Part shown: positions 16,159 through 23,901 of the stretch, piece by piece | How the letters are laid out: every line of letters begins with the position of its first letter | How positions within the stretch are numbered: position 1 is the stretch's first letter | Origin: JAHITU01 sp043800905 | Lineage (GTDB): Bacteria; Patescibacteriota; Minisyncoccia; Phycocordibacterales; UBA12079 | Assembly: GCA_043800905.1 (NCBI GenBank) | Contig: JAZDMO010000007.1 | Coordinates: 1 to 64,000, forward strand | Direction: 5' to 3' | Length of the DNA: 64,000 bases | Translations under genes and position numbers: made by a program | The notes under the pieces: model-generated | Database searches by the model: none | Seen by the model: the letters and a program-made list of their open reading frames with translations, nothing else | Told to the model about the DNA's origin: nothing

Positions 16159-17364
16159 ATGTTATTTAAATATAAAGTTGTTGATAATAAAGGAATAGAA
16201 AAAGAAGGAAGTATTGAAGCTACCAGCGAGGAGGTGGCTATTGCTTCTTTGCAAGATCGAGCCTATGTTATTACTTATATTGCTCCAGTTAAGAATACAA
16301 ACTTTTTAAATTTTGAATTCACTTTTTTTCAAAAAGTTTCTAATAAGGATGTTGTTATGTTGTCTAAACAAATGGCAACTTTGTTTGGAGCGCAAGTTTC
16401 CGCTTTGAGAATTTTTAGACTATTGGGAGATGAATCAGAAAACCCAATGTTAAAAAGGGTTTTGAAAAAAGTGGCGGATGATATTCAAGGAGGTAATCCG
16501 ATTTCTCTGGCTTTATCTAAACACCCAAAGGTTTTTTCTGAATTTTACGTCAATATGGTTAAGTCGGGTGAGGAAGCGGGAACTTTAAACGATACTTTTG
16601 CTTATTTAGCAGAGCATCTTGATAGAAATTATGACTTGGTTTCAAAAGTAAAAAATGCTTTGATTTATCCTATTTTCGTGGTGATTGTTTTTTTTGTGGT
16701 TATGGTTTTGATGTTAACTATGGTTATTCCTAAAATTAGCTTGATTTTGTTAGACGCTGGACAGGATTTACCTTTTCTTACTAGGGTAGTTATCGGAATT
16801 AGTAATTTTTTTGTTAATTACGGTATTTTTTTGTTAGTGGCAGTTATCGTTGGTATTTTTATGTTTATTCGTTTTTCCAGAACTCAAGCGGGGAAAATGT
16901 CCATCGGTCGTTTTTCTCTAGCCGTTCCTTATATAGGAGACTTGTATAAAAAAATGTATTTAGCAAGAATTGCTGGAAATATGCAAACCATGTTGGCGAG
17001 CGGGGTTTCTATTGTTAAAGCTGTAGAAACCACGGCTGATGTAGTCGATAGTGTTATTTATCGTGAAATTTTGGAAAAAGCTGCTCAATCAATTAAAACA
17101 GGAATTTCTGTTTCTGGAGCTTTGAGTGGTTATGATGAGGTTCCTAATATCATGGTGCAAATGATTAAGATTGGAGAGGAAACAGGAGAATTAAGTAATA
17201 TTTTAAGTACTCTTTCTCGTTTCTATGAAAGAGAAGTTAACGGAGCGGTTGATATGTTAGTTGGAATGATTGAACCAGCGATGATTGTTTTTCTTGGCTT
17301 GGGAGTAGGGGGATTGATGGCAGCAGTGTTGATGCCAATTTACAATATCTCTTCAGCGATTTAA
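16159..17364 (+). CDS. pilC: Type IV pilus inner-membrane core protein PilC
   Basis: A 401-residue integral membrane protein of the GspF/PilC family that sits at the centre of the pilus machine and passes the ATPase motion to pilins. Two repeated cytoplasmic T2SSF domains (KDVVMLSKQMATLFGAQVSA near residue 66 and YLARIAGNMQTMLASGVSI near 272) alternate with three membrane segments (VFVVIVFFVVMVLMLTMVIP-type, a second near residue 220, and the C-terminal one). Length and layout are standard. It forms a unit with pilT. Confidence 0.95.
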   Translation: MLFKYKVVDNKGIEKEGSIEATSEEVAIASLQDRAYVITYIAPVKNTNFLNFEFTFFQKVSNKDVVMLSKQMATLFGAQVSALRIFRLLGDESENPMLKRVLKKVADDIQGGNPISLALSKHPKVFSEFYVNMVKSGEEAGTLNDTFAYLAEHLDRNYDLVSKVKNALIYPIFVVIVFFVVMVLMLTMVIPKISLILLDAGQDLPFLTRVVIGISNFFVNYGIFLLVAVIVGIFMFIRFSRTQAGKMSIGRFSLAVPYIGDLYKKMYLARIAGNMQTMLASGVSIVKAVETTADVVDSVIYREILEKAAQSIKTGISVSGALSGYDEVPNIMVQMIKIGEETGELSNILSTLSRFYEREVNGAVDMLVGMIEPAMIVFLGLGVGGLMAAVLMPIYNISSAI

Positions 17365-17426
17365 ACAGTTTTCAACTTTCAATTATCAGTTTTCATTAAA
17401 TTTTCAATTGATAAATTATCAGTGAC

Positions 17427-18055
17427 ATGACCTATAATTTAGAGGAAAGAACCGCTAAATACTCTGAAAATGTTATTTCTTTGATTAAAAGTGTCAAAAT
17501 AAGGCTTAATGAAAAAAATATCAGGCTGAAAATGATAAACTAGCTAGTCTTAATATTATTTAAAATGATTTTTAATTAAAAACTTAAATATTTAAATTAT
17601 AAAGAATTTAATTGTTTTAAAAATTTCTAGACTGCTTCGCAAGCTCGCAGAGACGAATGATTTCATCGTCCATTCGTTATTGCGAGGAATAAGATGCAGA
17701 GAAACAGAATCTTATGACGAAGCAATCCAGAAAGAATTTCATAAAATAGCCTGATTAATTTACTATTAAGCTCAAAATAACATTGTTAAACAAAAACATA
17801 GTTGAACAATTATCAAAATCAGCCACAAGTATCGGGGTTAACTATCATGAAACGAATAACGCTAGTTCTAAGAAAGATTTTATAAATAAGATTTATTTTT
17901 GTAAAAAAGAGGCTAACGAAACAAGATATTGGTTAGATTTATTAAATAAAAATGAAATAAAGTTTACAGAAGATATTGGTTTATTGAAAAAAGAGAATCA
18001 AGAACTAGTCATGATTTTCCAGAAAATAATCAATACTTCAAACAACAAACATTGA
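17427..18055 (+). pseudogene. Four-helix-bundle protein gene interrupted by a mobile element
   Basis: The gene starts at ATG 17427 (MTYNLEERTAKYSENVI...), typical of the N-terminus of the four-helix-bundle / 23S rRNA-intervening-sequence family. After 25 codons it hits the insertion at 17503. The rest resumes at 17781 in the form LLNKNIVEQLSKSATSIGVN, then the family motif SKKDFINKIYFCKKEANETR and a coiled-coil tail to 18055. Deleting 17503-17780 (the element plus one target copy) joins SVKI to TLLNKNIV in one frame with no other damage. The 3' fragment has a possible TTG start (17783) but would lack helix 1. The function of these proteins is unknown. Confidence 0.88.
17503..17771. mobile_element. 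269-bp non-autonomous element (MITE-like) with 9-bp target duplication
   Basis: Left end GGCTTAATGAAAAAAATATC followed by AGGCTG; right end read in reverse GCTTAATAGTAAATTAATCA followed by GGCT. These are imperfect terminal inverted repeats of about 25 bases. The direct repeat TCAAAATAA flanks the element at 17494-17502 and 17772-17780. There is no coding capacity. The interior carries GACTGCTTCGC...CTCGCAGAGACG and TTATTGCGAGG...GAAGCAATCCAG units, so the dispersed hairpin family is nested in it. A partial copy of its right end lies at 14481. A transposase acting in trans is implied but none is in the window. Confidence 0.8.
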
Positions 18056-18200
18056 AAATTGAGAATTGTAAACTGAAAATTGTTTTGATTTATCCCCAGA
18101 AAGACTTTCTTTTCTTTGCTTTTTGGGAGTATAATCAAATAAACGCAAATTATATTTGTTATTAATTATTAGTTATTAATTTAATATTATTAAAAATAAT

Positions 18201-18695
18201 ATGAAGAAATTTATGAAAAAGGATACAAAAGGTTTTTCTCTTATCGAACTTTTGATTGTGGTTGCGATCATGGGAATTCTATCCGCCGTTGTTTTAAGTT
18301 CTTTGGGAACTGCTCGACAAAAAGCGAGAGATGCTAGAAGAATTTCAGACGTAAAGGATGCCGCTAAGATTTTAGTTATTGCTTCTGATGTGGGAGGAAT
18401 AAATATTTCAGGTTGTACCACCGCTAACGTAGCTTTGAATACTTGTGGAGATGGAACTGATCAATTTATGGATTTAAGAAGTTATTCTGACCCATCAACA
18501 GCAACAGCTGTTTGTAGCGGTACAACAACTGAAGGTCCTTGTGAATATGGTATTGCAAATATAGATGGAGACGCAAGAGCAACTACAGAAGATTACCAAA
18601 TTTGTTTTTATCTTGAATATGGAGCAGGAGATCTTTCTTCTGGTTTAAATTCAGTTGTGGGTCCAATTGGAAACTTGGTAGCTGGTTGTAATTAA
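18201..18695 (+). CDS. Type IV major-pilin-like prepilin (copy 1)
   Basis: A 164-residue prepilin. A short basic leader (MKKFMKKDTKG) ends at the PilD cleavage site G|FSLIE; Glu5 and the hydrophobic helix LLIVVAIMGILSAVVLSSL follow, then the globular domain with four or more Cys that could form disulfides. It is nearly identical in its first ~55 residues and last ~24 residues to the prepilin at 20034, with divergence between. The upstream ~50 bases are also duplicated. Good candidate for the main pilus subunit. Confidence 0.93.
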   Translation: MKKFMKKDTKGFSLIELLIVVAIMGILSAVVLSSLGTARQKARDARRISDVKDAAKILVIASDVGGINISGCTTANVALNTCGDGTDQFMDLRSYSDPSTATAVCSGTTTEGPCEYGIANIDGDARATTEDYQICFYLEYGAGDLSSGLNSVVGPIGNLVAGCN

Positions 18696-18706
18696 TCTAA
18701 ATTTTG

Positions 18707-19126
18707 ATGATGTTTAATAAACAAAATCAAATTGAAAAAGTAGAAACTCTGGGATGTTTAAAAACATCTCGGGGTTTTTCTTTGGTGGAATTGTTAGTAT
18801 CTATTGCGATCATTGGTATTTTATCTTCCATTGTTTTAGTTTCTTTAGGAAGTGCTAGAGAAAAGGCCCGTTTAAGTAGAGTTCAAAGTCAAATGACCGC
18901 CTTACATCCTCATTTAATAATGTGTATTAATGATGGAGTTTCTGTTGACTTTTCTTCTTCTGCTCCTACAGTTGGGGCATCTTTATGTTCTAGTACTAAT
19001 GTTAATTTTCCAGAATTACCAGCGGGATGGTCTTATGTTGTTAGTCCGGTTGGAAGTTATAGGGCTTCAGGAGAAGGGTATCAGGTTAATTGTACAGAAA
19101 CTGGTTGTGTAACAACTACCCCTTAA
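18707..19126 (+). CDS. Type IV prepilin with single leader
   Basis: A 139-residue prepilin with a leader of about 27 residues ending SRG|FSLVELL, Glu5 and the helix LVSIAIIGILSSIVLVSLGS. The C-terminal domain is small and has several Cys. ATG 18707 and the next codon ATG 18710 are both possible; a TTG lies just upstream. It follows the first pilin by 11 bases and precedes the multi-module pilin by 2, so the three are one operon. Confidence 0.88.
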   Translation: MMFNKQNQIEKVETLGCLKTSRGFSLVELLVSIAIIGILSSIVLVSLGSAREKARLSRVQSQMTALHPHLIMCINDGVSVDFSSSAPTVGASLCSSTNVNFPELPAGWSYVVSPVGSYRASGEGYQVNCTETGCVTTTP

Positions 19127-19128
19127 TT

Positions 19129-19824
19129 ATGTTTTTTAATTTTATAAAAAAAGAAAAGCAAGGTTTTCTAGAATATCAGACGGGGTTTACCCCATCAGAA
19201 ATTTTTATGAAGATATTTGGTGATATAAAGAAAAAAATAAGCAGTTTTTTAAAAAATGAAAAGCAAGGTTTTCTAGAATATCAGACGGGGTTTACCCCGT
19301 CAGGAATTTTTAATAGTTTGTTATCTATAATAAGAAACAAAATGAAAAAAAATCTTTTTAATAAAAAACAAGATTCTTTGAAATTCCAATCGGGGTTTAC
19401 TTTAACTGAACTTTTGGTGGCTATCGCGATTATTGGAATTTTATCTTCCATTGTTTTAACTTCAATGAGTGGGGCGAGAGAAAGGGCTAAGGATGGAAAA
19501 AGAATTTCTGATATTAAACAAATTCAGTTAGCTTTAGAATTATATTACGATGTAAATTCTGCTTATCCTGTAGATAATGGTTCTCAAAATATTTTGTATA
19601 ACGATCCTAAACCTTTAACTAATTTTTTAAAAATTTCTCAAGACCCCGATGGAACTAATTACCATTATTGGAGTACGGGACAAGATTATCACCTAGGAGC
19701 TGTCTTACAACAAACAAATAATGCTTTAGATGACGACGATGATGCTACTGGTGGTTTTGAAGGTTCTAGTTCTGATTGTGGTTCTGTGACCGGAACAGAT
19801 TTTTGTTACGATGTAACTCCTTAA
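19129..19824 (+). CDS. Prepilin with three stacked leader modules
   Basis: From ATG 19129 the frame encodes 231 residues. Ahead of the true pilin (FQSG|FTLTELLVAIAIIGIL) lie two extra 35-residue modules, each a Lys-rich stretch ending YQTGFTPSEIF or YQTGFTPSGIF but without the hydrophobic helix. Spacing between equivalent GF positions is exactly 105 bases twice. An inner ATG at 19342 (MKKNLFNKKQDSLKFQSG) would give a normal 18-residue leader, so the outer modules may be optional. After the helix comes a pseudopilin-type domain (ELYYDVNSAYPVDN). A terminator follows. Confidence 0.85.
   Translation: MFFNFIKKEKQGFLEYQTGFTPSEIFMKIFGDIKKKISSFLKNEKQGFLEYQTGFTPSGIFNSLLSIIRNKMKKNLFNKKQDSLKFQSGFTLTELLVAIAIIGILSSIVLTSMSGARERAKDGKRISDIKQIQLALELYYDVNSAYPVDNGSQNILYNDPKPLTNFLKISQDPDGTNYHYWSTGQDYHLGAVLQQTNNALDDDDDATGGFEGSSSDCGSVTGTDFCYDVTP
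19153..19400 (+). repeat. Leader-module tandem array A (3 units of 105 bp)
   Basis: Equivalent positions at 19181, 19286 and 19391 are exactly 105 bases apart. The first two units carry the near-palindrome GACGGGG-ttta-CCCC(A/G)TC; the third, which is the working leader, has lost its right arm. Units resemble those of arrays at about 22304 and 23020. Confidence 0.9.
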
Positions 19825-19834
19825 ATTAAAAATG

Positions 19835-19869
19835 AAAAAAGCGGTGGGCTGGTGTCCACCGCTTTTTTT
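19835..19869 (+). terminator. Terminator of the first pilin operon
   Basis: AAAAAAGCGGTGG pairs with CCACCGCTTTTTT around GCTGGTGT; strong stem and T-tract. Confidence 0.9.
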
Positions 19870-19979
19870 AATAGAGTTATAAAAAGTAATCATTGTTTTG
19901 TTTAATTATTAATTATATTATTTAAATGGGATAATTTTTAATCCTTTTAATTGAAGGTATTGTTTAATCAAATAGACAC

Positions 19980-20543
19980 AAATTACATTTGTTATTAATT
20001 ATTAGTTATTAATTTAATATTATTAAAAATAAGATGAAGAAATTTATGAAAAAGGATATAAAAGGTTTTTCCCTTATTGAACTTTTGATTGTGGTTGCAA
20101 TCATGGGAATTCTATCTGCTGTTGTTTTGAGTTCTCTAGGAACCGCTCGTCAAAAAGCAAGAGACGCTAGAAGAATTTCAGACGTAAAGGATGCCGCTAA
20201 GATTTTAGTTATTGCTTCTGATGTGGGAGGGGTGAGCATCTCAGGTTGTGGTTCTCCTGATGTCGCCTTAAAAACTTGTGGAGACCCTGATATTGAAAAT
20301 GATCCTTTTATGGATTTAAGAAGTTATTCTGACCCTTCTGTTTCTGAAGAAGTTTGTTCAAGTGGAAGAATTATTGCCGACGGTCCCTGTGAGTACGGAA
20401 TATCTGATATGACTGGTGATGAAGCGCCCACCACAGAAGATTACCAAATCTGTTTTTTCCTTGAATATGGAGCGGGAGATCTTTCCGCTGGCCTAAATTC
20501 TGTTGTGGGTCCAATTGGAAACTTGGTAGCTGGTTGTAACTAA
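19980..20543 (+). repeat. Duplicated pilin segment (second copy of about 18147-18695)
   Basis: The upstream TTGTTATTAATTATTAGTTA run, the leader, the helix and the 3' end of the pilin gene match the copy at 18147-18695 closely, while the middle of the gene has diverged. Confidence 0.8.
20034..20543 (+). CDS. Type IV major-pilin-like prepilin (copy 2)
   Basis: A 169-residue prepilin, paralogue of the one at 18201. Leader MKKFMKKDIKG, cleavage before FSLIE, identical helix and the same conserved tail (SVVGPIGNLVAGCN). The central region differs by many substitutions and a few extra residues (KTCGDPDIENDPFMD). The pattern of conserved ends and variable centre would allow recombination between the two copies. 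It has its own copy of the upstream region and a terminator at 20621. Confidence 0.93.
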   Translation: MKKFMKKDIKGFSLIELLIVVAIMGILSAVVLSSLGTARQKARDARRISDVKDAAKILVIASDVGGVSISGCGSPDVALKTCGDPDIENDPFMDLRSYSDPSVSEEVCSSGRIIADGPCEYGISDMTGDEAPTTEDYQICFFLEYGAGDLSAGLNSVVGPIGNLVAGCN

Positions 20544-20620
20544 ATTAATTTTTTAAGAAATTTAAGGTTTTTAATAACATAAATAATTATTATTTTCTTC
20601 TATTATTTACTTATAAAGTA

Positions 20621-20646
20621 AAACCCGTCTTTAGGCGGGTTTTTAT
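20621..20646 (+). terminator. Terminator after pilin copy 2
   Basis: AACCCG(tc)...(gg)CGGGTT hairpin followed by TTTT. Confidence 0.7.
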
Positions 20647-20654
20647 TATCCTTT

Positions 20655-20758
20655 CTCGCAATGACGGTCCGCTTAGGGCGGACCGTCATTGCGAGGAAAA
20701 AATTAAGCCTCAAAAGTTTTAAAACTTTTGAGGCTTAATTTTTGACGTGGCAATCCAG
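20655..20758. repeat. Paired hairpin units, including variable-stem copy 2
   Basis: First an 18-bp perfect stem CTCGCAATGACGGTCCGC (20655-20672) with its complement at 20678-20695. Sharing its right arm is a second unit: GTCATTGCGAGG, a 46-bp perfect palindrome (20698-20743), then GACGTGGCAATCCAG. The stem matches copy 1 at 14406 except for a changed doublet that is changed on both arms (GGTT/AACC against GCCT/AGGC). The rest of 20544-20839 holds only the terminator. Confidence 0.85.
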
Positions 20759-20839
20759 TAAAAATTTAAGTCTTTAAATCTAACCGAAACTATTTTTCAG
20801 ATGGAAGGGTTTTGTTTTAATGTTCTGGTGTTTTAATGC

Positions 20840-20845
20840 TATAAT
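20840..20845 (+). promoter_or_regulatory. -10 box of pilD
   Basis: TATAAT ends 6 bases before the pilD ATG, implying a leaderless message. Confidence 0.55.
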
Positions 20846-20851
20846 ATTTTT

Positions 20852-21676
20852 ATGGAAAAATACCTACTTTATTTTTTTGTTTTTGTTTTGGGAACTATTA
20901 TTGGTTCTTTTTTGAATGTAGTGATTTTACGTTTTAAAAAAAATTCTTTAAATGGAAGTTCTTCTTGTCCCCGATGTAAAAAAAATTTAAGATGGTTTGA
21001 ATTGATTCCAGTTTTAAGCTTCCTTTTTTTGAAGGGCAGATGTCGCTATTGTCAAAAGAAAATTTCTTGGCAGTATCCTTTAGTAGAAATAGCAACAGGA
21101 TTATTATTTTTATTTTCTTTTATTTTTTCCGCCCAAGGCGGATCCGCCTTGGGCGGACAATTTTTCATTAACCTTATTATTTTATGGGTTGTTTTTAGTT
21201 TATTGGTAGTAATTTTTGTTTATGATTTATACCATAAAATTATTCCTAATATTTTTGTATATCTTTTTATATTATTTTCTTTTTTAAAAGTCATCATAAC
21301 TTTTCAAAATTTTTCTTTCGGGGCTGATATTTGGGCGGGGTTTTTAGTCTCTTTTCCTTTTGCTTTTTTATGGTTTGTTTCAGGAGGAAGGTGGCTTGGT
21401 TTTGGAGATGTAAAATTAGCCTTAGGTATTGGTTGGTTTTTAGGTTTAGTTCAGGGTTCTACTGCAGTTATTTTAGCTGTTTGGATGGGAGCCTTGGTTG
21501 GTTTGATTTTGGTTGGTTTAACAAAGTTATCCGAAAAACATAGATTGTTTTTTAGGCTTAATAATTTTACAATTAAAAGTGAATTACCTTTTGCCCCCTT
21601 TTTAATATTAGGTATTGTGATCACTTTTTTCTTTGACTTAGATGTTTGGGGCTTGGGAGCTTTGCTTCATGGTTAA
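20852..21676 (+). CDS. pilD: Prepilin peptidase / N-methyltransferase PilD
   Basis: A 274-residue polytopic membrane protease that removes prepilin leaders and methylates the new N-terminus. The N-terminal GSFLNVVILR block is followed by the zinc site CPRCKKNLRWFELIPVLSFL ... CRYCQKKISWQYP. Catalytic aspartates are in VYDLYHKIIPN (near residue 128) and GFGDVKLALGIGWFLG (near 188). A 30-bp perfect palindrome is read in frame as SAQGGSALGGQ in the loop after ATGLLFLFSFIF, an insertion not expected in this family. Downstream pilin genes follow directly. Confidence 0.95.
   Translation: MEKYLLYFFVFVLGTIIGSFLNVVILRFKKNSLNGSSSCPRCKKNLRWFELIPVLSFLFLKGRCRYCQKKISWQYPLVEIATGLLFLFSFIFSAQGGSALGGQFFINLIILWVVFSLLVVIFVYDLYHKIIPNIFVYLFILFSFLKVIITFQNFSFGADIWAGFLVSFPFAFLWFVSGGRWLGFGDVKLALGIGWFLGLVQGSTAVILAVWMGALVGLILVGLTKLSEKHRLFFRLNNFTIKSELPFAPFLILGIVITFFFDLDVWGLGALLHG
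21128..21157. repeat. 30-bp perfect palindrome inside pilD
   Basis: TCCGCCCAAGGCGGA followed by its reverse complement, centred on GGATCC. It is far richer in G+C than the gene around it and is read in frame. Shorter relatives lie near 20668 and 54050. Confidence 0.9.
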
Positions 21677-21681
21677 TCTTT

Positions 21682-22257
21682 ATGAAATTTAAATTCTCCA
21701 AAATTTTTTTAGGAAATAATCAGAGAGGATTTTCTTTGATGGAACTTTTAGTGACCATTGCTATTTTAATGGTGGTTTCTGGTTTAGTTTTTTTTAATCA
21801 ATCACAATTTAATAATAGTACTTTGATAGAAAATTTGGCTTATGAAATGTCCTTAGCTATTCGACAAGCCCAGTCTTTCGGCTTACAAGTAAAAGGAATT
21901 GGGGCAGATTTTGATAATGGTTATGGTGTTTATTTTGAAAAGGACTCTGATGAATTTTTAATTTTTTCTGATACCTATCCTGTAACCCCTAATTTTGTTT
22001 ATGATGACGGTTATGATGAGATTATTGATCGCTTGAAGATGACCAACAAAAATCGTATAGACTATTTATGTATTGATGAAAATTGTTTAGTTGATACCTT
22101 GAATATTAGTTTTAAAAGACCAAATCCCAATGCAATTATTAAAGTTGATGATTCGGGAACAGAAGGTTCAGAGGGATCCATTCATATTATTTCACCGAAG
22201 GGTTTAGAAAAGAATATTAATGTGAATGGCGTTGGCCAAATTTATATAGGATCGTAA
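21682..22257 (+). CDS. Minor pseudopilin (GspH/FimT-like)
   Basis: Start ATG 21682 gives 191 residues: a 17-residue leader ending QRG|FSLMELL, Glu5 and the helix LVTIAILMVVSGLVFFNQSQ. The domain after it (LAYEMSLAIRQAQSFGLQVK) is the classic GspH/FimT pattern of minor tip pseudopilins. It begins 5 bases after pilD and is followed by two more pilin-like genes and a PilX-like gene, the usual minor-pilin set that primes assembly. Confidence 0.9.
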   Translation: MKFKFSKIFLGNNQRGFSLMELLVTIAILMVVSGLVFFNQSQFNNSTLIENLAYEMSLAIRQAQSFGLQVKGIGADFDNGYGVYFEKDSDEFLIFSDTYPVTPNFVYDDGYDEIIDRLKMTNKNRIDYLCIDENCLVDTLNISFKRPNPNAIIKVDDSGTEGSEGSIHIISPKGLEKNINVNGVGQIYIGS

Positions 22258-22277
22258 AAGTCAAAAAACATTAAAGC

Positions 22278-22997
22278 ATGAAAATATTAAAACAAAAATT
22301 AAAAAGAATTAATTCTCTAGAATATCAGATGGGGTTTATCCTGTCAGTAATTTTTAAAAATATGATTAATTTTTTAAAAAACAAAACGACTAAAATATTC
22401 AAAGATAAAAAAGAGGGTTCTTTGAAATTTCAAACAGGGTTTACATTGGTGGAAATGATTACAGCTGTAGCAATTTTTGCTTTGGTGATGGTTGTGGCTA
22501 TGGGTTCTTTATTGAATGTCCTATCTGCTAATAGACAAAGCCAAGCAATTCAAACCGCAGTGAATAACCTTAATCTTGCAATGGAAACCATGTCTCGTGA
22601 GATTAGAACAGGTTACAATTATCATTGTGGTTCCTGTTTTGGGTCAGATTGTACTACTGATAATGACTGCCCCGCAGGTGATTCTTCTATTGCCTTTGAA
22701 CCTTATAATGGGAATCCCTCTTCTTATAGTGATCAAGTAATTTTTATGTTTGATCAGGATAATCAACAGATTCTAAAATCGACTAACAACGGAGATGATT
22801 ATTTAGGATTAACTTCTCCTGAATTACATGTGGAAGATTTGACTTTTATTGTAGTCGGTTCGGATCCTAGTGATACTAGACATCCTAAGGTCTTAATTAC
22901 CGCTAGCGGTTATGTTCAAAGCGATTCTAATACTCAAACTTCTTTTAACTTACAAACAACAGTTTCTCAAAGGTTAATTGATTTTGATTTATGGTAA
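22278..22997 (+). CDS. Minor prepilin (PilW/GspJ-like) with two leader modules
   Basis: A 239-residue protein. The working leader ends FQTG|FTLVEMI with helix TAVAIFALVMVVAMGSLLNV, and the following NLNLAMETMSREIRTGYNY is typical of GspJ/PilW-type pseudopilins. Ahead of it is one extra 35-residue module ending YQMGFILSVIF, exactly 105 bases upstream, in which Glu5 is replaced by Val. An inner ATG (22361) within the second module would give a shorter leader. It overlaps the next gene by 7 bases. Confidence 0.87.
   Translation: MKILKQKLKRINSLEYQMGFILSVIFKNMINFLKNKTTKIFKDKKEGSLKFQTGFTLVEMITAVAIFALVMVVAMGSLLNVLSANRQSQAIQTAVNNLNLAMETMSREIRTGYNYHCGSCFGSDCTTDNDCPAGDSSIAFEPYNGNPSSYSDQVIFMFDQDNQQILKSTNNGDDYLGLTSPELHVEDLTFIVVGSDPSDTRHPKVLITASGYVQSDSNTQTSFNLQTTVSQRLIDFDLW
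22304..22440 (+). repeat. Leader-module tandem array B (2 units of 105 bp)
   Basis: Equivalent positions at 22330 and 22435. The second unit is nearly identical to the last unit of array C. Confidence 0.85.
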
Positions 22998-23845
22998 AAA
23001 TAATGAATTTAAAAAATAAAAAACAAGATTCTTTGAAATTCCAATCGGGGTTTACCCCGTCAGAAATTTTTAGTAGTTTGCTATCTATAATAAGAAACAA
23101 AATGAAAAAAAATCTTTTTAATAAAAAACAAGATTCTTTGAAATATCAGACGGGGTTTACCCCATCAGAAATTTTTATAAAGATATTTGGTAATATAAAG
23201 AAAAAAATAAGCAGGTTTTTAAAAAATGAAAAGCAAGGTTTTGTAGAATATCAGACGGGGTTTACCCTGTCAGTAATTTTTAAAAATATGATTAATTTTT
23301 TAAAAAACAAAACGACTAAAATATTCAAAGATAAAAAAGTGGGTTCTTTGAAATTTCAAACAGGGTTTACCCTGATAGAAACTTTTGTGGCTGTTACGGT
23401 TTTGTTGATTGCCATCACCGGTCCTTTGTATTTAGTAGCAAAAGGTTTGTCAGTTTCTAAATCTGCTAAAAATCAGGTGACAGCTATGTATTTGGCTCAA
23501 GAAGCTGTTGAATATATTCGAAATATTCGAGATGAAAATATTTTAAAAGGTCAGGATTGGCTGACTGGTTTAGATTATTGTTTAAATGGTAGTAAGTGTG
23601 CTATTGATTCGCCTCAAGAAGAAATCCTCTTGTGTTCGGGAGTTTGTAATTTTTTGAAATATGATGAAGATAAATATCTTTATACCTATTCCAGCGGGAC
23701 AGCTAGTCCTTTTCGTCGAGAAATTAGTCTTTTACCTATTGGCAACACTGGGACAGAGGTAGAAATTTTAGTTGATATGTATTGGAATGATGGACCAAAT
23801 CAAAAAGATTTTGAGGTTAGAGAACATTTGTTGAATTGGCAATAA
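22991..23845 (+). CDS. Minor prepilin (PilV/GspI-like) with four leader modules
   Basis: A 284-residue protein whose first ~125 residues are four stacked 35-residue leader modules: FQSGFTPSEIF, YQTGFTPSEIF, YQTGFTLSVIF, and finally the working FQTG|FTLIETFVAVTVLLIAI. Equivalent positions lie at 23046, 23151, 23256 and 23361. The domain after the helix (MYLAQEAVEYIRNIRDENI) is typical of GspI/PilV minor pseudopilins. The first module set matches array A, the last matches array B, so the gene is a mosaic of both. Start may be ATG 22991 or 23003. Confidence 0.87.
   Translation: MVKIMNLKNKKQDSLKFQSGFTPSEIFSSLLSIIRNKMKKNLFNKKQDSLKYQTGFTPSEIFIKIFGNIKKKISRFLKNEKQGFVEYQTGFTLSVIFKNMINFLKNKTTKIFKDKKVGSLKFQTGFTLIETFVAVTVLLIAITGPLYLVAKGLSVSKSAKNQVTAMYLAQEAVEYIRNIRDENILKGQDWLTGLDYCLNGSKCAIDSPQEEILLCSGVCNFLKYDEDKYLYTYSSGTASPFRREISLLPIGNTGTEVEILVDMYWNDGPNQKDFEVREHLLNWQ
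23020..23375 (+). repeat. Leader-module tandem array C (4 units of 105 bp)
   Basis: Three exact 105-base steps. Its first steps share KMKKNLFNKKQDSLK and KNEKQGF modules with array A, and its last step shares KNKTTKIFKDKK with array B. Each unit carries a GGGG-ttta-CCCC type hairpin with paired changes. Confidence 0.9.
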
Positions 23846-23901
23846 GGTTAGTAGATTAGAGAACTTAGATAAATTTAGAGAATTAGGATAAAAAATAAAA
23901 A

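Noticed and set aside
17427..18055. Diversity-generating retroelement (four-helix-bundle proteins resemble Avd)
   Set aside because: No reverse transcriptase, template repeat or variable repeat is visible in the window.
22991..23375. CRISPR-like array
   Set aside because: Repeats are 105 bp, contiguous without spacers, in frame and part of pilin genes; no cas genes are present.
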